Positions 12,970 to 20,745 of a stretch of 33,322 nucleotides of DNA are shown in pieces. This DNA comes from a virus, in the IMG/VR virus record IMGVR_UViG_3300031999_000119, positions 1-33,322 of that record. One strand, written 5' to 3'. Within the stretch, counting starts at the first letter, position 1, and each line of letters begins with the position of its first letter. The translations under genes and the position numbers were made by a program. The notes under the pieces were generated by a model. It ran no database searches. It worked only from the letters and a program-made list of their open reading frames with translations, and was not told the origin of the DNA.

Positions 12970-13158
12970 CTACTCTTTGACTTTTAATCCACAAGCGATA
13001 AAAAATGTATCGTAATTGAAACGGGGATTGTCATCTTTAAAGTAATCTGCTAAGTGGTTGCTAATATACAATGCTTCATTATCTAATTGATTCTTTTTTT
13101 TAAAGTCAATCGCCTCTTTTATTATTTTAGCAATAGCAACATAATTTTTCTTTGTCAT
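12970..13158 (-). CDS. Conserved phage hypothetical protein, first gene of the leftward arm
   Basis: 62 residues from ATG 13158 (GAGG 6-7 bases upstream; an ATG-like start eight codons earlier has no SD). T-K-K-N-Y-V-A-I-A-K-I-I-K-E-A at the start and A-D-Y-F-K-D-D-N-P-R-F-N-Y-D-T-F-F-I-A-C-G at the end form a pattern I recognise from many phage and plasmid early proteins; function unknown. It is the first gene after the leftward promoter at 13277-13305. Confidence 0.7.
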   Translation of the reverse strand: MTKKNYVAIAKIIKEAIDFKKKNQLDNEALYISNHLADYFKDDNPRFNYDTFFIACGLKVKE

Positions 13159-13276
13159 TTTTATCCTCTTTTCTGCACTCAATCGGGCTTACGGTTTTAA
13201 TTGCGGATTGACTTCTACTTCTCCGCTCCTTGCCATCTCGCCCAGCCGGCTTGTCAAAGAACCTTTGATTATTTAA

Positions 13277-13305
13277 ATTCTAACATATATATATATATAT
13301 GTCAA
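13277..13305 (-). promoter_or_regulatory. Leftward sigma-70-like promoter
   Basis: TTGACA (13305-13300), a 17-bp spacer made almost wholly of TA repeats, and TAGAAT (13282-13277). Same -35 and -10 hexamers as the promoter at 5750-5777. Start near 13270, giving a leader of about 110 nt before the 13158 gene. Confidence 0.7.
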
Positions 13306-13764
13306 GTCTTTTTTTATTCCGCAATGCTAAAATATCAAGTTAACATAACATTATTATGTAAGGCATTGTATATATTCCTAAACTTGGCAATGGAGCAAGG
13401 CCGGCAAGGCTGGAGTGGTTGGAGTTTCTGCAATGCTGCATTGTTATTATTGCCAGCGATGAGGATAAGTTAAAAATAAAGAAACGCGGCGGGGATGCGA
13501 ATAAGGGGAAAAGTTAGAAAAAAATAATATCCGGGCGCGCACCGCTTCCTCCCCTCATACCTTCGAACTCACGTTTTCACTCCTCTAAACTTCTTCTTTT
13601 CAGCATTTTCACGGCTAGGCTAATCTTTTTTTTCCAAATTCCCATAAATATTTTTATCTCTTAAAATCAATTCTCACCGTCTATCTGGTAAGGAAAAGTT
13701 CAAAGGAGAATAGTTCTAAACGAAATATGCCTTTTATAAAATAAAACGCATATAAATATTTCTC

Positions 13765-13793
13765 TTGACAAAAGTCCTTTTGTAGTTTATATT
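13765..13793 (+). promoter_or_regulatory. Rightward sigma-70-like promoter with internal palindrome
   Basis: TTGACA (13765-13770), 17-bp spacer, TATATT (13788-13793). A perfect palindrome ACAAAAG-TC-CTTTTGT (13768-13783) overlaps the -35 and most of the spacer, where a bound repressor would block polymerase. Confidence 0.7.
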
Positions 13794-13807
13794 TGTAGCA
13801 ATTACAG

Positions 13808-13821
13808 TGAAAACGCTTTCA
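13808..13821 (+). promoter_or_regulatory. cre-like palindrome TGAAAACGCTTTCA
   Basis: This 14-mer fits the catabolite-response (CcpA, LacI-family) consensus TGWAANCGNTNWCA at every fixed position and has the central CG typical of LacI-family operators. It sits about 8 bases after the expected transcription start, a roadblock position. Binding by a host or phage LacI-type protein is inferred. Confidence 0.4.
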
Positions 13822-13833
13822 AGGAGAATAAGC

Positions 13834-13905
13834 GTGGATAGAAATAATGGATATAAGGAAATCAATTCAGCCCTGAATTATTATCTATCAGGGCTTTTTT
13901 ATTGA
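13834..13905 (+). CDS. 23-residue leader peptide overlapping a terminator
   Basis: AAGGAG lies 7 bases before a GTG that opens D-R-N-N-G-Y-K-E-I-N-S-A-L-N-Y-Y-L-S-G-L and ends just past the U-tract of the terminator. A ribosome translating it would cover the terminator stem. Four Tyr and four Asn stand out. The position is that of an attenuator leader peptide; coincidence cannot be excluded for so short a frame. Confidence 0.4.
   Translation: MDRNNGYKEINSALNYYLSGLFY
13869..13900 (+). terminator. Rho-independent terminator or attenuator
   Basis: AGCCCTGA, 11-nt loop, TCAGGGCT (8 perfect pairs) followed by six T. It lies between the rightward promoter and groES, so complete termination would silence the arm; it must be leaky or controlled. 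Confidence 0.75.
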
Positions 13906-13954
13906 ATAAATATGATACAGCAGCCAAGAAGCTGCGAAAAGAAGAGGAGGCGGT

Positions 13955-14257
13955 ATGAACATCATCGTTCCGTTAAATAAAAGGGTTATTGTCGAACCGG
14001 AGGCAAAGGAAGAAATAACTAAAGGTGGAATAATCATCCCTGAGACTGCCAACCAGAAGGCGCCTACGAAAGGCAGGATTATAGCGATAGCGCAAGACAG
14101 CGATATTAACTTGAAAATTCAGCCGGGAGATATCGTTCTATTTTCTAAATTTTCCGGGACTGAGATAATCATACCAGCAAGCGAGGTAGGAAAGAAGGAC
14201 AGGCAGCTGCAGGTGATAAAAGATGAGGATATCTTGGCGGTAGTGAGGAATGAGTAA
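13955..14257 (+). CDS. groES: Co-chaperonin GroES (Cpn10)
   Basis: 100 residues, standard GroES length. P-L-N-K-R-V-I-V-E-P at the start, the mobile loop T-K-G-G-I-I-I-P-E-T (22-31; G-I-I-I-P is the GroEL-binding turn), then P-T-K-G-R-I-I-A-I-A and P-G-D-I-V-L-F-S-K-F-S-G-T-E. It caps the host GroEL and helps fold phage proteins. No groEL is in the window, as in T4 gp31 or CocO systems, where the phage supplies a cap suited to its own capsid protein. GAGGAGGCGG precedes the ATG. First gene after the attenuator. Confidence 0.95.
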   Translation: MNIIVPLNKRVIVEPEAKEEITKGGIIIPETANQKAPTKGRIIAIAQDSDINLKIQPGDIVLFSKFSGTEIIIPASEVGKKDRQLQVIKDEDILAVVRNE

Positions 14258-14795
14258 AAAATACCAGATAATCTATGCTGACCCGCCGTGGGAAGTTAAG
14301 GCTGGACCACCGTGGTCCAGTTCAGGCAAGTCGCAAGATTTGTTATATCCCACAATGAAATTAGAAGAAATAATGGCGTTACCCGTAATTGATATTGCTG
14401 AACAAAATTCGCACTTATATTTGTGGACTATAAACAAGTATTTAGAACAATCATATGAGGTGGCGAGAAGATGGGGTTTTAAGGTTTCTTGTGTGATAAC
14501 TTGGTGTAAGAAACCTCACGGTTTGGGCTTGGGCGGGGCATTTGTGCAAACTACTGAATACTTATTATTTTGTAGGCGAGGTAAATTACCCACAAATCAA
14601 AGAGTTGATACTACTTGGGTAGAACATAAAAGATTAAGACATTCAAAAAAACCACAAATATTTCGGGAGATGATATTAAAAGCAAGTGGCGACTTACCCC
14701 GCATAGAACTCTTCGCCCGACAAAAGACAGAAGGCTGGGATGTTTGGGGAAATGAAGTAGAAAGTGATATTGATTTAAATAAAGGAAATAAATGA
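14250..14795 (+). CDS. MT-A70 family adenine-N6 DNA methyltransferase (copy 2)
   Basis: 181 residues; the ATG overlaps the end of groES. I-I-Y-A-D-P-P-W (7-14) is the catalytic motif; L-Y-L-W-T-I-N and I-T-W-C-K-K are further MT-A70 blocks, and P-R-I-E-L-F-A-R closes the fold. Same enzyme class as the leftward copy at 1419-2003, with only moderate identity in the middle but DNA-identical first and last segments. Orphan enzyme, likely protecting or marking phage DNA; target unknown. Confidence 0.9.
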   Translation: MSKKYQIIYADPPWEVKAGPPWSSSGKSQDLLYPTMKLEEIMALPVIDIAEQNSHLYLWTINKYLEQSYEVARRWGFKVSCVITWCKKPHGLGLGGAFVQTTEYLLFCRRGKLPTNQRVDTTWVEHKRLRHSKKPQIFREMILKASGDLPRIELFARQKTEGWDVWGNEVESDIDLNKGNK

Positions 14796-14938
14796 TTATA
14801 CTCAAACTTATTGGAATGTGGCTTTTCTGCGATTCACTTTACTCTTTAAGAACTTACTGGGGCAAAGAGGACATCTTTAACCAAGGCATACGGGCAATCA
14901 GGTTAGTATGCGCGATAGTGATAATAATATTAGGATAG
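14792..14938 (+). CDS. 48-residue two-helix membrane protein
   Basis: Starts at an ATG overlapping the TGA of the methylase gene and ends with TAG directly before the next ATG. Hydrophobic segments near 2-14 (I-I-L-K-L-I-G-M-W-L-F) and 36-47 (I-R-L-V-C-A-I-V-I-I-I-L) flank a polar loop. Like the leftward methylase, this one is coupled to a tiny membrane protein. No function assigned. Confidence 0.6.
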   Translation: MIILKLIGMWLFCDSLYSLRTYWGKEDIFNQGIRAIRLVCAIVIIILG

Positions 14939-15133
14939 ATGAAAACAAAACTTAAGCTCATCAGGGCTGGAAGCAATATCGAAGAAGTGGATATAGTGGT
15001 GAATAGGTGGCTGGAGGCACAGGAGGATATTACGATATACAACTTTTATATCCTGCCGCTATTAATCCCTCCGGGCAGCAATAACATGGTTATCTATATT
15101 TCAATCCTTTATTCAAAGGAAGACTGGAGGTAA
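14939..15133 (+). CDS. Hypothetical small protein
   Basis: 64 residues; basic beta strand K-L-K-L-I-R-A-G, helix E-E-V-D-I-V-V-N-R-W-L, then hydrophobic strands (Y-I-L-P-L-L-I-P-P, V-I-Y-I-S-I-L-Y). The shape suggests a compact alpha-beta fold. It lies in a chain of coupled genes; no family assigned. Confidence 0.5.
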   Translation: MKTKLKLIRAGSNIEEVDIVVNRWLEAQEDITIYNFYILPLLIPPGSNNMVIYISILYSKEDWR

Positions 15134-15136
15134 GAG

Positions 15137-15352
15137 ATGGATCAGTTACAGTTAAAAGAACCGGTGTATATTATGTCAAGAAAGGACTATGCCACTGGAG
15201 AGCGGACTTTCGAGGGGTTGATACTTGACAACCAAGCGCAGAACTTGCAGTTGATATTGACTTTTAAAAATAAGGAAGATATAGGCAAGGATTTTCTTAA
15301 ACTTTCAAAAAGTTATTTTGTAACCTTAACTCCAGTAGAAAAGGAGGCATAG
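15137..15352 (+). CDS. Hypothetical small protein
   Basis: 71 residues, beta-rich (P-V-Y-I-M-S-R-K-D-Y, F-E-G-L-I-L-D-N, L-Q-L-I-L-T-F-K-N). Could be a small OB or SH3-like barrel. Its stop overlaps the GTG start of the next gene. Confidence 0.5.
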   Translation: MDQLQLKEPVYIMSRKDYATGERTFEGLILDNQAQNLQLILTFKNKEDIGKDFLKLSKSYFVTLTPVEKEA

Positions 15353-15759
15353 TGGAAGAACAAAAGTTAAATTCTATAAAAATGGAAATGCGGCAGAAAC
15401 AAATCTCTGTCATCAAAGAAGCGGTGCGCCTGACCTTCGAGAAATTAGAAGAGATAGAGAGGCAGAAGAACGCCCTGCAAAATCAGATTAAGATACTGAA
15501 GCACGACCTTTTTGACTTGAAGGACGGCCGGCTGGACAGGGTTCTTGAAAGACAGAGTATAAACGAGGAAACGAAGTCGATAAGCGTAATCTTTGTAAGT
15601 AAGGCAATACCTAACGGACAAAGCAATACTTCGCCTTGGTATGAAGAGTATGAATTTAAGGTATTGGATGGCGAGCCATATAAAATCAATAACTCTCTTG
15701 CCAAGACGCACGCCTCAGGGAGCTATAAGTTAAATGACGGAACGATAAGGTATTTATGA
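15352..15759 (+). CDS. Hypothetical coiled-coil protein
   Basis: 135 residues with a GTG start; AAAAGGAGG lies 5 bases upstream. Residues about 10-55 form a long charged helix with heptads (V-R-L-T-F-E-K-L-E-E-I-E-R-Q-K-N-A-L); the rest is beta-rich and polar. No family assigned. It ends 12 bases before the large fusion gene. Confidence 0.6.
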   Translation: MEEQKLNSIKMEMRQKQISVIKEAVRLTFEKLEEIERQKNALQNQIKILKHDLFDLKDGRLDRVLERQSINEETKSISVIFVSKAIPNGQSNTSPWYEEYEFKVLDGEPYKINNSLAKTHASGSYKLNDGTIRYL

Positions 15760-15771
15760 AAGGAGCTAAAA

Positions 15772-18285
15772 ATGCAAGAGCATAACCTCTTTAAACCGAA
15801 GAATCTAGAAGAAGGTAAAAATGCAGTAGTTGGAGATTGTAACGGTTTTACAATGGAACAAAGATGGGGAGCAGAGACTCCGGCATTTGCGGAGAAGATA
15901 TTGCGTTTCGCTAGGCGCGAGGCGGAGATATTAGATTATGGCTGTGGAGTAGGCCGAATCGCTAAAGAGATATTGGAACAAAACAATACTGTTTATATAA
16001 TTGGAATAGATACATCGTTAGAAATGGTGGATAAGGCATATGGTTATGTAGCTTCTGAAGATAGATTTATTCCTAGGGTTATTTCAGAGTTTGATGTAAA
16101 AGATAAAGAAAAAAAATTTGATATTGCCTACTGCGTCTATGTCCTCCAGCACGCCCCCGCAATAGAAATCCGCGAAATCTTATCCCGAATATACAGCCAT
16201 CTTAAAGACGATGGTTTTTTTATATACTGCTCTTCTGATTACAGGATGGCTATACGCTTTGACGGTAAGGGTTTCTTTGATGACAGATTTTTAGGAGTTA
16301 ATTTACAGGAAGAAATAGAACGCTTCTTTGACAAGATAGAACCGCTATTTAGCGAAGAAGATTTTAAGGATAACTATATCTTGAAGAAAATGATTACCGG
16401 CTGTGATAATGGCTTGGCGCATCCGGCATTTGTATATAAGAAGAAAAAAGAAGCTAAACCGATAAAAATAGCAAAAATAAGTGCCAAAAATGAGGAAATT
16501 CTGCAAAAAGTGAATCTATCCACACAAAAACTATTACTTATTAACCGCCTTTCTCCGGGTGATATTCTTGTAATGACTAATGCCATTAGGGACCTACATT
16601 TAGCACACCCTAATAAATTCATCACTGATGTGCGGACACCCTGCCCGGATATCTTTAAAAATAACCCTTATATCACTAAACTACAGTATGACGAAGCGGA
16701 ATACAATAATATCAACTCTTGGTTTGCTTCTAATGTCGGCAAGACTAAAATACTTGGCGATATTATATGTATTGATATGCAGTATCCTTTAATACATCAG
16801 TCTGGGGCTCGCGGCGCGCATTTCGCTGAAGGGCATCGGGAGTTCCTTGAGGAGACTTTAAAAATCAAGATACCACAGACAAAAATAAGGCCGGAACTAT
16901 ATCTTACTGAAACGGAAAAGAATAGTAGGATTATCAAAGATAAATACTGGGTTATCAATGCCGGCTCTAAAGGCGACTATACCTTGAAACAATACCCTTA
17001 TTATCAAGAAGTAGTCGACCTTTTAAAAGATAAAATTACTTTTGTGCAGATAGGCGTTAAGTCTCATAACCATAAGCCGCTTAAAGGCGTAATTGATATG
17101 GTTGGAAAGACTGATAATACAAGAGATTTATTCTCGCTTATCTACAATGCTGAAGGGGTTATTTCCTGTGTAGCCTTTCCTATGCACATCGCTGCTGCCC
17201 TTAAGAAGCCTTGCGTGGTAGTAGCAGGTGCCAGAGAAGGCACGCGCTGGGAGTTATATCCTAACCACCGCTTTATCTATGTCAATGGATGCCTGCCTTG
17301 CGCGGAATATGATGGATGCTGGCGGTCAAGAATAGAAGATTGCACTTACAAGAAAAACGGCGTTCCTATCTGCATGACTTTGATTAAGCCGGAAGAGGTG
17401 GCGCGAGAGATAGAGAGGTATTATGAGGGTGGAGTTTTAAAATATGACATAAAAGAACCGGTTATACTTAACCTAAAAGGAGAAGAAAAGATGATAACAG
17501 CAAAAGAAATACTAACTGGAGATGTAACACCTACAAAGAGAAAAGAAACTTTTGGATTTCCAAATAAAAGAATACCTTCTAAATCTATTGTAAATGAAGA
17601 AATAGTTTATGAGCCGTTTCCTTCAGACATTAACTCCCCCCAGGCAACTTCATCAATTTTTAATATCTTGCGTATTCTTAAACAACTCACTCCAACCGAT
17701 ACTTATCTTGAAGCATATCAGTGGCACTATGATAAAAGAAAAGATAAGTTTATGGATGTGTATCATTTTATGAATTATCTCGGCGCGACAGTCAGGCCTA
17801 AACGGATTTTAGAGATAGGCACGCGCACCGGAATTTCAATATGTCAGTTACTTTCTGCATATCTTAATTATAACGAGTTAGAAAGAGTGATACTTTGTGA
17901 TTTATTTAATGATGGGCTTTCAACTCCCGGGGTAGTCTTAAATGCTTTAAAATATCTGAATATCCCTGTTGATAAAGTGCAGTTCATTATAGGAAATTCG
18001 CTGGAAGAGATACCGAAGCTGATAAATGAAGATAGAGATTATGAAAGGTTTGATTTTATCCTTGTAGATGGCGGACATGAAAAAGATACCGCAAGGAAAG
18101 ATTTAGATAACGCAGTTCAACTGATAGAAAAAGGTGGATACATTACTATGGATGATTTAAGTCCTGATGGGTGTTCATTGCAAGACATTTGGGATAGTTT
18201 TAAAAATATGCATAAAGACAATTTTATATTTATGGAATCTTATGAAGGTAAGGGAATTGGAGTTGCTATAAAAAATGCCGGATAA
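15772..18285 (+). CDS. Trifunctional fusion: methyltransferase - GT9 glycosyltransferase - methyltransferase
   Basis: 837 residues. Domain 1 (about 1-225): class I methyltransferase with I-L-D-Y-G-C-G-V-G-R (53-62), G-I-D (78-80) and the post-motif Y-C-V-Y-V-L-Q-H. Domain 2 (about 250-555): GT9 (ADP-heptose transferase-like) GT-B fold with I-N-R-L-S-P-G-D-I-L (257-266), I-N-A-G-S-K (395-400), V-Q-I-G-V-K (425-430), and a C-rich insert C507-L-P-C510...C516...C524. Domain 3 (about 574-837): Methyltransf_24-type with I-L-E-I-G-T-R-T-G (679-687) and L-V-D-G-G-H (764-769). AAGGAG lies 8 bases before an internal ATG (residue 574, base 17491), so domain 3 may also be made alone. Likely builds and methylates a glycan; acceptor unknown. 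Confidence 0.88.
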   Translation: MQEHNLFKPKNLEEGKNAVVGDCNGFTMEQRWGAETPAFAEKILRFARREAEILDYGCGVGRIAKEILEQNNTVYIIGIDTSLEMVDKAYGYVASEDRFIPRVISEFDVKDKEKKFDIAYCVYVLQHAPAIEIREILSRIYSHLKDDGFFIYCSSDYRMAIRFDGKGFFDDRFLGVNLQEEIERFFDKIEPLFSEEDFKDNYILKKMITGCDNGLAHPAFVYKKKKEAKPIKIAKISAKNEEILQKVNLSTQKLLLINRLSPGDILVMTNAIRDLHLAHPNKFITDVRTPCPDIFKNNPYITKLQYDEAEYNNINSWFASNVGKTKILGDIICIDMQYPLIHQSGARGAHFAEGHREFLEETLKIKIPQTKIRPELYLTETEKNSRIIKDKYWVINAGSKGDYTLKQYPYYQEVVDLLKDKITFVQIGVKSHNHKPLKGVIDMVGKTDNTRDLFSLIYNAEGVISCVAFPMHIAAALKKPCVVVAGAREGTRWELYPNHRFIYVNGCLPCAEYDGCWRSRIEDCTYKKNGVPICMTLIKPEEVAREIERYYEGGVLKYDIKEPVILNLKGEEKMITAKEILTGDVTPTKRKETFGFPNKRIPSKSIVNEEIVYEPFPSDINSPQATSSIFNILRILKQLTPTDTYLEAYQWHYDKRKDKFMDVYHFMNYLGATVRPKRILEIGTRTGISICQLLSAYLNYNELERVILCDLFNDGLSTPGVVLNALKYLNIPVDKVQFIIGNSLEEIPKLINEDRDYERFDFILVDGGHEKDTARKDLDNAVQLIEKGGYITMDDLSPDGCSLQDIWDSFKNMHKDNFIFMESYEGKGIGVAIKNAG

Positions 18286-18499
18286 ACCTATACATATAGG
18301 CAAAGAAGAGTTATTTTGTAATGTTTGTAAAAAGTATATTGATAAATACACAGAAACTATAATTGATGAATATAATGATATAAGATGCCTATATTGCAAT
18401 AATTGGCTTTGTGGAAGTTATGACGCTTTTGGAGATTTATCTATAGAAAGTATTTCTATTCAACGCATTAAGATATTAAGTAGGGAATTCAATGGATAA
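18275..18499 (+). CDS. Small zinc-ribbon protein
   Basis: 74 residues; ATG overlaps the end of the fusion gene. C-N-V-C (15-18) and C-L-Y-C-N-N-W-L-C (38-46) give a four-cysteine zinc site. It is overlapped at its own end by the next methyltransferase gene. It may bind a partner enzyme; function unknown. Confidence 0.6.
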   Translation: MPDKPIHIGKEELFCNVCKKYIDKYTETIIDEYNDIRCLYCNNWLCGSYDAFGDLSIESISIQRIKILSREFNG

Positions 18500-19154
18500 A
18501 AAACTATATTTTAAACACGGCGTTATTGAACATCAAAAAGATATTGAATATTTTACTGAATTCCCTGCTCCAATTATGGAGTTAATTCATTCAGCGCATT
18601 TCATTAATATTAATTCGACAATAACCTTCTTTTCTCCTATGCTTTATTTCTTTGCTAGGGCTATTGAGACGCATAAGATTCTGGAAATCGGCCATGCTGA
18701 ATGTTACACGGCTTGGTATTTAGCCAATGCTGTTCAAGATAACGGCATTAGATATCAGGTAAAAGATGGGCAATATTATGGTATTGATATTGTGCAGACC
18801 GATTTGGCTATTGAAAGGTTAAAGGGCCTTCCGGTTACGATTATGAATTTAGATTCGGCTAATTTAACTAAAGATACATTTAAAGACATCACTTTTGATT
18901 TAATATTTCAAGACGGCGCTCATGATACCGAACATGTCTTATATGAATTAGAAACTCTATATCCGCAGTTAAAAGGTGAAGGTATGGGGTATTGGATATT
19001 TCATGATTCAGCTGGACCTGCGGAAGAAGCATGGCATAAAGTTATTAAAAATGATAAATATAAATTTGAATATGTAAGAATTCTTTCTCCTTATGGATTA
19101 AGTATTATGAGAAAAATAGAAGGTATAGATCCAGAAAAAAGGTATTGGATATAG
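18492..19154 (+). CDS. Class I SAM methyltransferase (Methyltransf_24-like)
   Basis: 220 residues. Motif I is I-L-E-I-G-H-A-E (63-70), G-I-D-I (97-100) is the acidic ribose-binding position, and F-Q-D-G-A-H-D (139-145) is the metal/catalytic block of the Methyltransf_24 class (cephalosporin hydroxylase/macrocin O-methyltransferase relatives), which usually methylate sugar or polyketide hydroxyls. H-D-S (170s) completes the block. Third such domain in this island after the fusion's two. Confidence 0.8.
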   Translation: MDKKLYFKHGVIEHQKDIEYFTEFPAPIMELIHSAHFININSTITFFSPMLYFFARAIETHKILEIGHAECYTAWYLANAVQDNGIRYQVKDGQYYGIDIVQTDLAIERLKGLPVTIMNLDSANLTKDTFKDITFDLIFQDGAHDTEHVLYELETLYPQLKGEGMGYWIFHDSAGPAEEAWHKVIKNDKYKFEYVRILSPYGLSIMRKIEGIDPEKRYWI

Positions 19155-20098
19155 TATTGATTTTGGAGAGATTGATAAAATATACTTTTGTAGTTACTTG
19201 CAGTAATGGATATCTTTTTGGTTTAAACGCTACAATGAACGCCGCGAAGTTTTTTGGAACTTCTGCTGAATTTACGATAATTTCTGATGATATTCCGGAA
19301 GATATTAGAAACATTTATAAAGATTCTTTTCCTTTTAAAGTTAACTGGGTTAATACTGAAGATGTCATAAAAGATTTAAAGATAACTTCAAAATATGCGC
19401 CTTTTAGATTTTGGATTCAGTCTTGGATTTTGGGTTCTCAAATTATTGATAGTTATGACTCTATATGTATTTTACAGGCAGATGAATTTCTTTGTACAGG
19501 AGTAAATAACTTATTTAAAATTGCTGCATTGACTGATATAGTTATTGCTACGGAATATACTAGTTCTTGGGTTGAATTCGAAGCGTTACCTTTTGGGACT
19601 AAACAATCTATATGGAACAGGTCGCAATATGCTTTATACGACCAGTTAGTATTTTTAAATAAAACTCATAAACAGATTTTAATCGATACTTATGAGCAGC
19701 AGTGTATTGATCCTTGGAGAGATGAGGCCCAGCAACCGATGTGTGCTTTAAATCAGGCATGCGCTACTCATTTAACCCGTGAACAAGTCATGGGTTTAGA
19801 CGCCCATACTTGGGCATGGGATTCAGATACTTGTGATTTCAAGTTATTATTTGACGAGCATAGAAGAAAATTCTATAACGAAAGGAAAACGATAGTAAGC
19901 GGAGTTCATAACAGGTGGTGGCAAAACGGAGTTGCTCATTCACAGTTAGATTTCCAGAGAGGCCGGGGAGAAGAAGGCAGAAGGCAGTACGAAATAGGGG
20001 CGCATAATTGTAATTTGATAAGGGATGTAATGGTTCAATTCAATGAAATGACTCCTGAAACTAAGAATACTAATTATTATCAAGGAGAAATTAAATGA
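19145..20098 (+). CDS. GT-A glycosyltransferase (GT8-like)
   Basis: 317 residues from a TTG at 19145; a second TTG at 19172 (giving M-I-K-Y-T-F-V-V-T-C) fits the paralogue at 21859 better and follows GGAG by 3 bases. The first strand V-V-T-C-S-N-G-Y, S-D-D-I (47-50), and L-Q-A-D-E-F (110-115; a DxD-like Q-A-D-E) identify a GT-A fold that transfers sugar from a nucleotide-sugar with a metal ion. The end is aromatic and rich in H/N (H-N-R-W-W-Q-N-G-V-A-H). Donor and acceptor unknown. Confidence 0.7.
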   Translation: MDIVLILERLIKYTFVVTCSNGYLFGLNATMNAAKFFGTSAEFTIISDDIPEDIRNIYKDSFPFKVNWVNTEDVIKDLKITSKYAPFRFWIQSWILGSQIIDSYDSICILQADEFLCTGVNNLFKIAALTDIVIATEYTSSWVEFEALPFGTKQSIWNRSQYALYDQLVFLNKTHKQILIDTYEQQCIDPWRDEAQQPMCALNQACATHLTREQVMGLDAHTWAWDSDTCDFKLLFDEHRRKFYNERKTIVSGVHNRWWQNGVAHSQLDFQRGRGEEGRRQYEIGAHNCNLIRDVMVQFNEMTPETKNTNYYQGEIK

Positions 20099-20739
20099 CA
20101 TTAGAAGAAATAGCCGCTACTTTGACACCTGAACTTCGCGTAAGAACAGATAAAGGAAGAGAGAGTTTAGGAGACCACAATTATTTAGTTAAATATGAAC
20201 AATACTTCAATCCTATAAGAAATACAGTCAAGAAGGTTGTAGAGTTGGGAGTAGATACAGGGAGTTCAATGGAACTATGGAGAAGATATTTTCTTAACGC
20301 TTTTATTTATGGTGTAGATGAAAATCCTCAATATATAAAGATTCCTTTTGATTTTACTCGGATGTCTATTTTAGTGGGGAATTATAATGATACTAACTTT
20401 ATGAATCACATTAAAAATATTATTTGTGAGAATTGGTATACCTTTTCTTATGCTTTGAGAAAACCAGAAGGCCAATGGGATTGCCCTGAATATTTTCGCC
20501 TTGTTGACATTATTATAGATGATGGAGATCATACATTACCTGGGCAAATCAACGCCATTAAATCTTTGGGAGAAATACTAAATAAGGATGGTTACTATTT
20601 CGTGGAAGACACAGATGGGCCTAATGTTCTAGAGATTAAGAAAATTCTTAATGAAACATGTCTTGAATTTGTAGAAGATTATGTGGATGAAGCTTATGGC
20701 AAGGGTTGCCACATGTGTGTTTTAAGGAGAAAGAGGTAA
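20095..20739 (+). CDS. Class I SAM methyltransferase (macrocin O-methyltransferase-like)
   Basis: 214 residues, ATGA overlap with the gene before. V-V-E-L-G-V-D-T-G-S (48-57) is motif I, followed by W-R-R-Y-F-L-N-A-F-I-Y-G-V-D; I-I-I-D-D-G-D-H (139-146) is the catalytic metal block. These features match the sugar O-methyltransferases near demethylmacrocin methyltransferase. Likely methylates a hydroxyl on the glycan built by neighbours. Confidence 0.8.
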   Translation: MTLEEIAATLTPELRVRTDKGRESLGDHNYLVKYEQYFNPIRNTVKKVVELGVDTGSSMELWRRYFLNAFIYGVDENPQYIKIPFDFTRMSILVGNYNDTNFMNHIKNIICENWYTFSYALRKPEGQWDCPEYFRLVDIIIDDGDHTLPGQINAIKSLGEILNKDGYYFVEDTDGPNVLEIKKILNETCLEFVEDYVDEAYGKGCHMCVLRRKR

Positions 20740-20745
20740 GATCCG

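Larger units (their letters stand above)
13183..13954. other. Divide between leftward and rightward arms
   Basis: No gene longer than the leader peptide is convincing. Besides the promoters and leader listed separately, it holds inverted repeats ACATAA-CATTA-TTATGT (13343-13359) and CAATGC-T-GCATTG (13428-13440), a 14-bp repeat CTTGGCAATGGAGC (13383-13396) shared with 12552-12565 at 13 of 14 positions, and a stretch at 13480-13760 without structure I can interpret. It is the likely control centre for both arms. Confidence 0.6.

Noticed and set aside
13201-13473. Plus-strand open frame of 90 codons in the divide
   Set aside because: Runs through the TA-repeat promoter spacer and lacks an SD; the translation looks random.
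13483-13620. Leftward 22-codon frame and GC-rich run as a gene plus terminator
   Set aside because: Weak SD, no family pattern, and the GC-rich part does not form a stem with a usable loop.
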